From contig GL890583.1 of assembly GCA_000209465.1 (NCBI GenBank), positions 410,422-474,421 on the forward strand: a stretch of DNA of 64,000 nt, written 5' to 3'. The stretch is from Lachnospiraceae oral taxon 107 str. F0167. Lineage in GTDB: Bacteria > Bacillota > Clostridia > Lachnospirales > Lachnospiraceae. The notes under the pieces were generated by a model. It made no database searches, was not told where the DNA came from, and saw only the letters and a program-made list of their open reading frames with translations. Both the position numbers and the translations under genes were made by a program. Position 1 is the first letter of the stretch. The number at the start of each line of letters is the position of its first letter. This document shows positions 7,613 through 15,501 of the stretch, one piece after another.

Positions 7613-9263
7613 CCTAGATTATTCATGACAAAGCCGTAAAAGTGGCTGAAAGCCACATAATTACTGTATTTTAACAAAATATTGCTTTCACTTATTAAGT
7701 GAAGAAAAAAGAGCGTCCATTTGTGGTAAAATTAAGGTGCTAAAACTTAACAAAATTACACAAAGGAGCCCTTTATGAGTATTGTAAACACCTTATCACT
7801 TGAAAGCAATAGAAAAATTAAAATTAATTTCGATGGAGGCGATTTATCCTCCGATGCAGGCTTACTTCTTATAAAAGAATTCGTAAGTAAACTTGGCATT
7901 GATAAACTTTTTAGTCAATCATTTAAGACCAATGATTCTGCATTATTCCGTTATCACACTGATAAAGAAAATCTTCTTCAGATGATATATATGATCATGG
8001 AAGGTTATTTTGAAGATGATTCTTCAGATGAACTTAGAAATGATCCTGTGTTTAAAGCAGCGCTAAATAAAGACACTTTAGCATCACAACCAACCATTTC
8101 AAGATTTCATAATCGAATGGATGAGGATTCTCTGAATCAATTCCTTTCAATAAATCAAATTCTTCGAAAGAAAGTTTATAGCATTCAGATGCCTGAAGCT
8201 ATCATTTTAGATTTGGACTCAACACTTCTTAATGCCTATGGTAAACAGAAAGGCAGAGCATTTAACTTCCACTATCAAAGTAACGGTTACCATCCACTTG
8301 TTTGCTATGATGGACTCACAGGAGATTTGATTAAAATTCAGCTTCGCGATGGGACTCAGTATTCAAGCACAGGAGTTGTGGAATTTCTTCAGCCTATCCT
8401 TGATGAATATCTTGAAGATTTTTTGGAAATTAAACTTCTCCTTCGTGGAGATAGCGGCTTTGCAACACTAAGTTTTATAAACAGTGTGAAGAAAATGGTA
8501 CCGGTTATGTAATTCGTTTGAAAGAAAATGCTATACTTCGTGATAAAGCATCTTATCTTGTAGATGAACTTGATGAAATCACAAAAAACAACAAAGTAGA
8601 TTATGCTGTAGTTTATGGTGAATTCATGTATCAGGCAGGTCCTTGGCATTATGAAAGACGTGTTGTCTGTAAAGTTGAAAAACCTGAAAACCAAATGACT
8701 TACATGTATACATTCATTGTTACAAATATGGAGTCATCCCCTGAATATCTTATCAAGTTCTATTGCAAAAGAGGCTTGATGGAAAACTTCATAAAGGAAA
8801 GTAAAACAGGTTTTGACTTTGCTTCTGTCAGCAGTCATACAAGAATTGTAAATGCCAACAGACTCCAAATACATGCACTTGCTTATAACATATTTAATTG
8901 GTTTAGACGATTAGCATTATCTGCAAATATGAGAAAACAACGAATTGATACTGTTCGTCTAAAACTGCTAAAGATTGCTGCAAAAGTAATTCGTTCAGCA
9001 AGGTATATAACATTCAAGCTGTGTAGCAGTTACCCATATAAGGATGAGTTCTATGAGACTATATCAAATATTAGCAAGCTATATGTACAACTCGAATAGC
9101 AACTAATAACGAACCTTGAGAGCTTAATAACTACTCAAAAACTCTACCTAGGGGGAAGTCTGCCCATTTTTAGATGTATTAAGTCAGTTATAGCGTCATT
9201 GGTCAAGTTTAAAGATTTATAGCACGGTAATTAACTAAAATATTGTACCGTGAATAATTCAGG
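7613..9263 (+). mobile_element. IS1380-family insertion sequence, near-complete, transposase frameshifted
   Basis: About 1.65 kb, a normal size for the family. The left end CCTAGATTATTCATG (7613) and the inverse of the right end, CCTGAATTATTCACG (from 9263), form imperfect terminal repeats. One transposase gene fills the element. Flanking four-base sequences (TAAT and TTAA) do not match, so a target duplication is not seen. The non-coding right part (9100-9263) contains a CACGGTA/TACCGTG inverted repeat close to the end. Confidence 0.8.
7775..9099 (+). pseudogene. IS1380-family transposase, broken by one-base deletion
   Basis: DDE transposase of the IS1380 type. The first frame (7775-8512) carries GGDLSSDAGLLL, the first catalytic Asp region (ILDLDSTLL) and the second (LLLRGDSGF). 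The downstream frame reads continuously from KFYKQCEENGTGYVIRLKEN through YCKRGLMENFIKESK with the catalytic Glu region to 9099. The two join if one C is restored near 8468 (ACACTAAG to ACACCTAAG), which gives the expected FATPKFYKQC. The lesion is therefore a single lost base in otherwise intact coding sequence, recent decay or a sequencing error. An AAAGGAG ribosome site precedes the ATG. Confidence 0.85.
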
Positions 9264-9295
9264 TTAAATTATGCTTATTTACGTGGAGGTGATTA

Positions 9296-9716
9296 ATGAG
9301 AGGACTACGCACAAATGAAGGTGCTAAATTTGAAAAATATTTTTATATTGTACAAGAAGAGGCAAAAAAAACTTGGTGGAGTTTTCTTTTCTGAAACAGG
9401 TGAAGGAAGAGATTTAGACCTTGAAGATATTGAAGTATGTGATTTAGGTGGATGGCTGGTTCCATTTGACCAGGCGGATGAATTTGAAGCACTTTATTTA
9501 GGTAGAAAAGACAAAGAGATATGGGACAATGAGAGATGGGATAATATGTATATTTTTGTAGACTATATGTTTGATGGAAATAGTGTAAGTGTTAAGTTTG
9601 ATAAATATGAATATGATACCCAAATATTTGAAGAGTATGAGACACAAAAAGAGGTAGGGACATTAAAAACACGTCCAATTGAAGAACTTTGGAAAGAGCT
9701 TAATATACCGGAATAA
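9296..9716 (+). pseudogene. Small acidic hypothetical protein, frameshifted in a poly-A tract
   Basis: From the ATG at 9296 (GGAGG at 9285-9289) the frame reads MRGLRTNEGAKFEKYFYIVQ and then meets eight A residues (9364-9371), after which it soon stops. The next frame continues with GGVFFSETGEGRDLDLEDIE and GGWLVPFDQADEFEALY to a TAA at 9714-9716. With seven A the two join as EEAKKLGGVFFSETGEG, giving about 139 residues. The rebuilt protein is strongly acidic and resembles small proteins I associate with contact-toxin immunity neighbourhoods, but I cannot name its family. A shorter in-frame start at 9315 has no ribosome site. The extra A may be a true lesion, a slippage switch or a sequencing error. 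Confidence 0.65.
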
Positions 9717-9738
9717 GTATATTTCGTATATTTTCAAA

Positions 9739-9784
9739 CTGTCAAGTAAAAACACTTGACAGCTTACTTTTATGCTGTTATACT
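9739..9784 (+). promoter_or_regulatory. Consensus promoter of ylxM with inverted repeat over the -35
   Basis: TTGACA at 9756-9761 and TATACT at 9779-9784 with a 17-bp spacer, near-perfect sigma-A consensus. A perfect 9-bp inverted repeat, CTGTCAAGT/ACTTGACAG (9739-9747, 9754-9762), covers the -35 hexamer, so it could be an operator or the hairpin end of an upstream transcript. The expected start near 9791 leaves almost no leader before the ylxM ATG at 9793. Confidence 0.75.
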
Positions 9785-9792
9785 CTCTCAGT

Positions 9793-10149
9793 ATGGAAAA
9801 TAATGATATAGAAAAATATATCAATCAAGGTATTCTCTATGATTTTTATGGAAAGCTTTTGACAGTGCATCAGCAAAAAATCTATGAAGATGTGGTATTT
9901 AACGACTTTTCATTAAGTGAGATTGCTGAAAACGAGGGCATCAGCAGACAGGGAGTAAGCGATCTTATAAAAAGATGCAATAAATCGCTGGTTTCTTATG
10001 AGGAAAAGCTTGGTTTGATAAAAAAGTTTGATGAAACAAAATCTTATGTAAAAGAGATTCAAAGGATTATTAAGATATATCAGGAAACAAAGAATGAGAA
10101 GCTTATTTCTGATATAGAAAAGCTGTCATTTAGGATACTGGATGTGTAG
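9793..10149 (+). CDS. ylxM: YlxM-family helix-turn-helix protein, SRP-associated
   Basis: A small (118-residue) sigma-70 region-4-like helix-turn-helix protein encoded with ffh in Firmicutes and implicated in modulating the signal recognition particle. The core reads FYGKLLTVHQQKIYEDVVFNDFS, then the HTH SEIAENEGISRQGVSDLIKR, then a charged helical tail. The ATG at 9793 is used because an earlier ATG at 9772 lies between the -35 and -10 of the promoter and could not be transcribed from it. No ribosome site precedes 9793, and the message probably begins at or about two bases before it, so it may be leaderless. ffh follows 9 bp after its stop. Confidence 0.88.
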   Translation: MENNDIEKYINQGILYDFYGKLLTVHQQKIYEDVVFNDFSLSEIAENEGISRQGVSDLIKRCNKSLVSYEEKLGLIKKFDETKSYVKEIQRIIKIYQETKNEKLISDIEKLSFRILDV

Positions 10150-10158
10150 GAGGTTTGA

Positions 10159-11514
10159 ATGGCTTTTGAAAGCTTATCCGAAAAACTACAAAATGTTTTT
10201 AAAAATCTTCGTGGCAAGGGCAGACTTACAGAAGATGATGTGAGGGCAGGGCTTAAGGAAGTAAGATTGGCTCTACTTGAGGCTGATGTAAGCTTTAAGG
10301 TCGTAAAGGATTTTATTAAGAGTATTCAGGAAAAGGCTATCGGTTCCGATGTACTCAACTCACTTACACCTGCTCAACAGGTTATTAAAATTGTTAATGA
10401 AGAAATGGTTTCTTTGATGGGAAGCGAGACCACCGAGCTTAAGATAAAACCGTCAGGAGATATAACCGTTATAATGATGGCAGGTCTTCAGGGTGCGGGT
10501 AAAACTACCACCACCGCAAAGCTTGCCGGAAAATTAAAGAAAAAGGGTAATTCGCCATTGCTTGTAGGTTGTGATATATACAGACCTGCTGCGATAGAGC
10601 AGTTAAAAAGAAATGGTGAAAAAGTGGATGTGCCTGTTTTTGAGATGGGCACGGCTCACAAGCCGGCTGAGATTGCAAAAAGAGCATTGGAATTTGCCAA
10701 AGAGAATCATCACAATATAGTATTCCTTGATACTGCCGGAAGATTGCATATCGATGAGGATATGATGAATGAGCTTCTGGAAATAAAAGATAATGTAAAT
10801 GTTGATGACATTATTTTGGTGGTGGATGCAATGACAGGTCAGGATGCGGTAAATGTCGCTGAGACATTTAATGAAAAGCTTGATATCACAGGTGTAATAC
10901 TTACAAAGCTTGACGGTGATACAAGAGGTGGTGCGGCACTTTCAGTTCGTGCCGTTACAGGAAAGCCTATACTTTATGTGGGTATGGGTGAAAAGCTGTC
11001 TGATTTGGAGCAATTTTATCCGGACAGAATGGCAAGCCGTATTCTTGGTATGGGAGATATACTTTCGCTTATTGAGAAAGCTGAAATGGATATGGACAGT
11101 GAGAAAGCAAAAAAACTTTCTCAAAAGATTGCAAAAGCCGATTTTGATTTTAATGATTTTCTTGAGCAGCTGGAACAGCTTGAGAAGATGGGCGGTATGG
11201 CAAGTATTCTCAGTATGTTGCCGGGAATCGGAGGCAAGGCTGCTTTACCTGAGGTAGATGATAAGCAGATGGTGAAGATAAAGGCGATTATACAGAGTAT
11301 GTCTGAAAAAGAAAGACTTGATCCGAGTCTTTTAAACCCTTCAAGGAAAAGCAGAATCGCAAAGGGTTCAGGTGTAAATATTGCTGAAGTCAACAGGCTT
11401 GTAAAGCAATTTGAGCAGATGAAAAAGATGATGAAACAATTCCCCGGAATGATGAAAAACAGTAAAAAGAGGGGAGCTCTTGGAGGGCTTTTCGGCGGGA
11501 AGATTGGATTTTAA
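10159..11514 (+). CDS. ffh: Signal recognition particle GTPase Ffh
   Basis: Protein subunit of the SRP; binds 4.5S/6S RNA and signal peptides of nascent membrane proteins and docks with FtsY. The 451 residues show the N-domain helical bundle (1-90), G-domain motifs GLQGAGKTTT (about 109-118), DTAGR (about 191) and TKLDGD (about 249), and a methionine-rich M domain from about residue 300 to the end, including the KMMKQFPGMMK stretch. Length is normal. A GGAGG site precedes the ATG. It is co-transcribed with ylxM; rpsP follows after 97 bp containing an ATTCTAA/TTAGAAT inverted repeat and only a weak promoter candidate. Confidence 0.98.
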   Translation: MAFESLSEKLQNVFKNLRGKGRLTEDDVRAGLKEVRLALLEADVSFKVVKDFIKSIQEKAIGSDVLNSLTPAQQVIKIVNEEMVSLMGSETTELKIKPSGDITVIMMAGLQGAGKTTTTAKLAGKLKKKGNSPLLVGCDIYRPAAIEQLKRNGEKVDVPVFEMGTAHKPAEIAKRALEFAKENHHNIVFLDTAGRLHIDEDMMNELLEIKDNVNVDDIILVVDAMTGQDAVNVAETFNEKLDITGVILTKLDGDTRGGAALSVRAVTGKPILYVGMGEKLSDLEQFYPDRMASRILGMGDILSLIEKAEMDMDSEKAKKLSQKIAKADFDFNDFLEQLEQLEKMGGMASILSMLPGIGGKAALPEVDDKQMVKIKAIIQSMSEKERLDPSLLNPSRKSRIAKGSGVNIAEVNRLVKQFEQMKKMMKQFPGMMKNSKKRGALGGLFGGKIGF

Positions 11515-11611
11515 AGGATTTTATTCTAAATAATTAGAATTGATCATATATAGGTATATATCTTATTAAAGAACATATACATAATTTAATAGCTATTAGG
11601 AGGATAATAAA

Positions 11612-11854
11612 ATGGCAGTTAAGATGAGATTAAAGAGAATGGGACAGAAGAAGGCACCTTTCTATAGAGTAGTAGTGGCTGATGCTCGTTCACCAAGAGA
11701 CGGTAGATTTATCGACGAGGTTGGTTATTATGATCCGACAGTTGAGCCAAGTGTAATCAAGTTTGATGAGGAGAACACAAAGAAGTGGCTTGCAAACGGT
11801 GCTCAGCCTACTGACAGAGTTGTTAAACTTTTAAAGAGTGCAGGATTAGTATAA
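11612..11854 (+). CDS. rpsP: 30S ribosomal protein S16
   Basis: Structural protein of the small subunit, needed for 30S assembly. The 80-residue product has the canonical start [20 protein letters not shown], the [11 protein letters not shown] turn and the YDP motif, with the usual length. A strong AGGAGG site precedes the ATG. khpA begins 12 bp after its stop, so the two share a message. Confidence 0.98.
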   Translation: MAVKMRLKRMGQKKAPFYRVVVADARSPRDGRFIDEVGYYDPTVEPSVIKFDEENTKKWLANGAQPTDRVVKLLKSAGLV

Positions 11855-11866
11855 TAAGGACTGATT

Positions 11867-12094
11867 ATGAAAGAAGTCATTGAAGTCATAGCAAAAGCTT
11901 TGGTAGACGATCCGGCGCAGGTCAAAGTAGAAGAAACAATTGATGGAGATACTACTATATGTACATTATCAGTAGCCGAAGCCGATATGGGCAAGGTTAT
12001 AGGTAAGTCGGGAAAGATAGCAAAAGCTATACGTTCCATTATAAAATCGGCATCTATAAGAGCTGAGAAAAAGGTAGTATTGGAAATAAAATAA
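11867..12094 (+). CDS. khpA: KhpA/YlqC family RNA-binding KH-domain protein
   Basis: A 75-residue protein made of one KH domain with the GKSG loop (VIGKSGKIAKAI) for single-stranded RNA binding. Homologues pair with KhpB/Jag and affect small-RNA biology and cell elongation. It is normally encoded between rpsP and rimM; here an intrinsic terminator directly follows and a two-gene cassette separates it from rimM. Confidence 0.95.
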   Translation: MKEVIEVIAKALVDDPAQVKVEETIDGDTTICTLSVAEADMGKVIGKSGKIAKAIRSIIKSASIRAEKKVVLEIK

Positions 12095-12099
12095 CAAAC

Positions 12100-12135
12100 A
12101 AGCTGCTACATTTGTAGTGGCTTTATTTTTATTTT
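12100..12135 (+). terminator. Intrinsic terminator after khpA
   Basis: Stem AAGCTGCTACA/TGTAGTGGCTT (12100-12110, 12113-12123) with a two-base minimum loop, then TTATTTTTATTTTT. It closes the ylxM-ffh-rpsP-khpA unit before the ATPase-HEPN cassette. Confidence 0.75.
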
Positions 12136-12202
12136 TAAATAATATAAAATAATGGTTATGAAGATTTAAATGTTTAAAATTGCATATAAACTGCAAATAT
12201 CA

Positions 12203-12231
12203 TTGTTTAATCTTTCTTAATATGATATTAT
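12203..12231 (+). promoter_or_regulatory. Promoter of the ATPase-HEPN cassette
   Basis: TTGTTT (12203-12208) and TATTAT (12226-12231) with 17-bp spacing; predicted start near 12238, with AAGGAGG at 12247-12253 before the ATG at 12260. It may also drive rimM and trmD, since no promoter is visible between the HEPN gene and rimM. Confidence 0.55.
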
Positions 12232-12259
12232 TTATATTATCAGAATAAGGAGGAATAAT

Positions 12260-13504
12260 ATGCTACTTGAATTCACCTGTTCAAACCATAAATCTATTCG
12301 AGAAAAAATAATATTTTCTGCTTTAGCAGGGAAAGATACATCACATGAGGAAAAAATAGAAAAGATTGCAGGTTTGGATGTTTTAAAATCGGCAGTGATA
12401 TATGGTGCAAACGGATCGGGAAAGAGTAATTTGGTTGATGCAATTGATTTTGTCAGAAATCTTGTATTAAACAGTATACTAAATCAACCCGGGCAGGGTA
12501 TAAGACAATCACCTCATAAATTGGACGGTTTTGAAGAAGAAAGCAGATATCAACTTCATTTTGTAGTAAAAGAAATAAGATATGTTTTTGGTTTTTCTCT
12601 AAAAAACATGGTTGTAGTAGAAGAGTATTTATATTATTTCCCCAATGGAAAGCAGACTAAAATTTTTGAAAGAACAAATAATGAGTTCACTGAGGGAAGT
12701 AAGTTTCGTAAAAAATTTGAAACATGTAAAGATGTACTGATGCCAAACCGGTTGATGCTGTCATGTGCTGCAAACTTCAGTAATGTAGATGAGGTTAAAG
12801 ATGTTTTCAACTTTTTTAGTGATTATTTAATTATATATAAAGATAGTAAACAGGATATATGGATGGATTATTCTTTACATCAAATATATAAAAATGAAAA
12901 TATTAAGAATTCTGTATTGACTTTTCTAAAGGAATTAGATACAGGAATAAAAGATATAAATGTTACTATTAATGAAGCTGAAGTTGATTCTGTTGAATTG
13001 CTTCCATTTTTATCAGATGAATTTAAAAAGGTGATAGCGGAAGCGAGAGCTGAGAGTATTTCAACTAAGATTGTTTATGGTGAATTTGAAACCGATCTTA
13101 TGTCGGAAGAATCAACTGGTATAAAAAAGCTTTTCGGAATGCTATGTCCAATTATTGATATTATGGTAAATGGTAAAGTGTTAATTTGTGATGAGTTGGA
13201 GGCAAATCTTCATGAGGCATTGGTTTATGGACTTATAAAACTTTTTGTTTCTACTAAAACAGATAAAACTCCACAGCTTATTTTTACTACTCATGAAACA
13301 GGATTATTGAATTTTGATTTATTTAGAAGAGATCAAATTTGGTTTACAGAGATGAAGAAAGATCGTTCAACAGATCTTTTTTCATTGGCAGAAATCAAAA
13401 ATGTAAGACGCGAAGAAAAATTCGGAAATGGCTATATTACAGGTAAATACGGTGCTATTCCAATGCTAAATCTTGATTTTGCTAAAATAGTAGATGGAAT
13501 ATGA
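12260..13504 (+). CDS. SMC/OLD-like AAA ATPase (AAA_15/AAA_21, RloA/AbiL-like), candidate defence protein
   Basis: A 414-residue ABC/SMC-class ATPase. The N-terminus LLEFTCSNHKSIRE is the usual first strand of AAA_15-type proteins, followed by Walker A YGANGSGKSN (about 48-57). An ABC-signature-like SEESTGIKKLF sits near 291-301, Walker B VLICDELEANLHE near 314-326 and the switch histidine in LIFTTHETG near 343-351. Such ATPases act as sensor or activator subunits in two-gene anti-phage systems (RloA-RloB, AbiL and others). The partner gene starts 15 bp downstream and encodes a HEPN-motif protein, so I infer a regulator-RNase pair. The pair has its own promoter and sits in a ribosome-maturation operon where no such gene is expected, consistent with horizontal gain. 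Confidence 0.82.
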   Translation: MLLEFTCSNHKSIREKIIFSALAGKDTSHEEKIEKIAGLDVLKSAVIYGANGSGKSNLVDAIDFVRNLVLNSILNQPGQGIRQSPHKLDGFEEESRYQLHFVVKEIRYVFGFSLKNMVVVEEYLYYFPNGKQTKIFERTNNEFTEGSKFRKKFETCKDVLMPNRLMLSCAANFSNVDEVKDVFNFFSDYLIIYKDSKQDIWMDYSLHQIYKNENIKNSVLTFLKELDTGIKDINVTINEAEVDSVELLPFLSDEFKKVIAEARAESISTKIVYGEFETDLMSEESTGIKKLFGMLCPIIDIMVNGKVLICDELEANLHEALVYGLIKLFVSTKTDKTPQLIFTTHETGLLNFDLFRRDQIWFTEMKKDRSTDLFSLAEIKNVRREEKFGNGYITGKYGAIPMLNLDFAKIVDGI

Positions 13505-13519
13505 GTGTGAGGGTAAACA

Positions 13520-14224
13520 ATGAGAAGAGACTTATCCCTTTCACCAAGAGTTGAAGAAAAAAGAGAACTTAAAGTAATCGAATTACCGATACAGTTCTCA
13601 CTTAAAGAAATCAAGGAACATTTTGAAGAAAGTTTCAATGAAGTAAAAGCACAGTATACTGTAGCGGATTTGTTAAATAAAAATGGAAATGAAAACGATG
13701 GTAAGACAATATGGCGCTCTCAAGTTGTTCTTGCAGAAGGTCTTCTGGATTTTTTTATTCATGAGATGAGTAAATTCTGTTTATTTAAAATGTTTACAGG
13801 ACAATGGACTAAGTCGGAAAAATACTACAGATTTATGGTTCCTATGTCAAAAGTAGAGGATGCAATAAATACGGTAAATTCAAAGGATTGGTTTTTTGAG
13901 TATCTTAATGACAGATTCAGCAGAGATGTCTTTTTATCTCATGAAAGTATGAAGGATCAATTAAATTTAATCAGAATTGATTTCAGTAAAACTATGGAAA
14001 GGGCTTTCTCTAAAGAAAGCAAAGATCCGGTTAAATATGGTAAACAAGTTGTAATAGATTTATTTCAAAGAAGAAATGATATAGCTCACCAAAATGATAG
14101 AAGCCACGCTTCAGCAAAAAAACAGGATATTACAAAAGAATTTGTAGAAAAATATATAACAAATATTGAACTTATTGTAAATGCTATATATGATATTGCA
14201 TTAGATAATGATATTGTCAAATAA
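13520..14224 (+). CDS. HEPN-motif protein (RiboL-PSP/MAE_28990-like), candidate RNase effector
   Basis: A 234-residue mostly helical protein. Near residue 188 it carries RRNDIAH, which fits the R-x4-6-H catalytic signature of HEPN ribonucleases, inside a predicted helix with further polar residues (HQNDRSH) after it. An upstream helix, QVVLAEGLLDFFIHEMSKF, resembles the first HEPN helix of RiboL-PSP-type domains. HEPN proteins paired with ATPases usually cut tRNA, rRNA or mRNA when released or activated. The ATG at 13520 has a GAGGG site. The gene lies directly behind the ATPase gene and 15 bp before the rimM ATG. Family-level HEPN assignment is by motif and recall; the exact subfamily needs a profile search. 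Confidence 0.7.
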   Translation: MRRDLSLSPRVEEKRELKVIELPIQFSLKEIKEHFEESFNEVKAQYTVADLLNKNGNENDGKTIWRSQVVLAEGLLDFFIHEMSKFCLFKMFTGQWTKSEKYYRFMVPMSKVEDAINTVNSKDWFFEYLNDRFSRDVFLSHESMKDQLNLIRIDFSKTMERAFSKESKDPVKYGKQVVIDLFQRRNDIAHQNDRSHASAKKQDITKEFVEKYITNIELIVNAIYDIALDNDIVK

Positions 14225-14239
14225 AAGAAAGTGAATAAG

Positions 14240-14749
14240 ATGATAGATAGATTTAGAGTGGGGGTTATTACAAGTTCCCATGGTATAAAGGGTGAGGCAA
14301 AGGTGTATCCTACATCCGATGACAGCAACAGACTAAAAAAGATAAAAAAAGTATATGCTGATATTAAGGGAGTTGAGACTTCGCTTGATATTGAAACGGT
14401 CAGATTTCAAAAGAATATGGCACTTGTAAAATTTAAGCAGTTTAACACACCGGAAGAGATTCAGGCTTTAAGGAATACTGATTTATTTGTAGATAGAGAT
14501 AATGCGACTCCACTAAAGAAAAATGAAAACTATATTGCAGATCTTATAGGTCTGGATGTTATAGGTGAGGATGGAAATATACTTGGAAAGGTTACAGATG
14601 TATTCCCTACAGGGGCAAATCATGTAATGGAAGTGGATATGGGTGAAAAAAAGGTATTATTCCCATATATCAGTCAATGTATACTGGATGTAAACCTTGA
14701 AGAGGGGAAAATTTTTGTCCATGTTTTGGACGGACTTTTGGATTTATAG
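14240..14749 (+). CDS. rimM: Ribosome maturation factor RimM
   Basis: Assists 16S rRNA processing and 30S head assembly and binds ribosomal protein S19. The 169-residue product has the N-terminal FRVGVITSSHGIKGEAKVYP barrel signature and a PRC-barrel C-terminal half (DLIGLDVIGEDGNILGKV...). ATG 14240 is preferred; a GTG at 14231 would add three residues. There is no room for a promoter after the HEPN stop at 14224, so it is probably translated from the cassette's message or from read-through of the khpA terminator. Confidence 0.95.
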   Translation: MIDRFRVGVITSSHGIKGEAKVYPTSDDSNRLKKIKKVYADIKGVETSLDIETVRFQKNMALVKFKQFNTPEEIQALRNTDLFVDRDNATPLKKNENYIADLIGLDVIGEDGNILGKVTDVFPTGANHVMEVDMGEKKVLFPYISQCILDVNLEEGKIFVHVLDGLLDL

Positions 14750-14751
14750 AT

Positions 14752-15501
14752 ATGAAGTTTTTTTGTTTAACATTATTTCCCGAAATGATAGATATGTGTA
14801 TGAACACAAGCATAGTGGGCAGAGCTATAAAAAATGATCTTATTTCAATGGAAACCATAAATATTCGTGATTTTACATTAGATAAACATAGAAGAGTGGA
14901 TGATTATCCCTACGGTGGCGGTGCAGGTATGGTTATGCAGGCGGAGCCGATACATAAAGCCTATGAAAGCATTTGTAAAAGACTTGATAAAAGAGTGAAG
15001 CTTATATATCTTTCTCCGCAGGGCAAGGTTTTTAATCAAAATGATGCCAAAGAGCTTGCAAAGCTTGATGAAATAGTCTTTCTTTGCGGTCATTATGAAG
15101 GTGTGGATGAAAGGGCATTGGAACTTACAAATGCCGAATGTTATTCAATAGGTGATTATGTGCTTACCGGAGGTGAACTTCCGGCGCTGGTAATGATGGA
15201 TGCAATAGCAAGAATGGTGGAAGGCGTACTTACCAATAATGAAAGTGCGGATTTTGAGTCTTTTGAGGATAATTTGCTTGAATATCCTCAGTATACCAGA
15301 CCTGTGGAATATGAGGGACTTAGAGTTCCGGATATGCTGCTTTCGGGACATCATAAAAATATTGAAGAATGGCGAAGAAAAGAGTCTATAAAGAGAACTC
15401 TTTATAACAGACCTGATTTATTAAAAAATGCCAATCTTAGCAAAAAAGACTTGATTTATCTGGATGAGTTGAAAGAAGAAAGTGGTGATTTAGATGATTA
15501 G
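14752..15501 (+). CDS. trmD: tRNA (guanine37-N1)-methyltransferase TrmD
   Basis: Essential SPOUT methyltransferase that makes m1G37 in tRNAs reading CCN, CUN and CGG codons and prevents +1 frameshifts. The 249 residues include the PYGGGAGMVM segment (about 45), the trefoil-knot SAM loop LCGHYEGVDERAL (about 108) and YSIGDYVLTGGELPALVMMD. It begins two bases after the rimM stop and overlaps the next gene by eight bases. rplS, the usual next gene, is not here. Confidence 0.98.
   Translation: MKFFCLTLFPEMIDMCMNTSIVGRAIKNDLISMETINIRDFTLDKHRRVDDYPYGGGAGMVMQAEPIHKAYESICKRLDKRVKLIYLSPQGKVFNQNDAKELAKLDEIVFLCGHYEGVDERALELTNAECYSIGDYVLTGGELPALVMMDAIARMVEGVLTNNESADFESFEDNLLEYPQYTRPVEYEGLRVPDMLLSGHHKNIEEWRRKESIKRTLYNRPDLLKNANLSKKDLIYLDELKEESGDLDD

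Noticed and set aside
8440-8530. Programmed frameshift in the IS1380 transposase
   Set aside because: No slippery heptamer lies at the junction and IS1380 transposases are normally single frames; a one-base deletion explains it better.
11515-11611. Promoter for rpsP
   Set aside because: A TTGATC with 18-bp spacing to TATTAA exists but both hexamers are weak; kept only as a remark, since rpsP may be read from the ylxM promoter.
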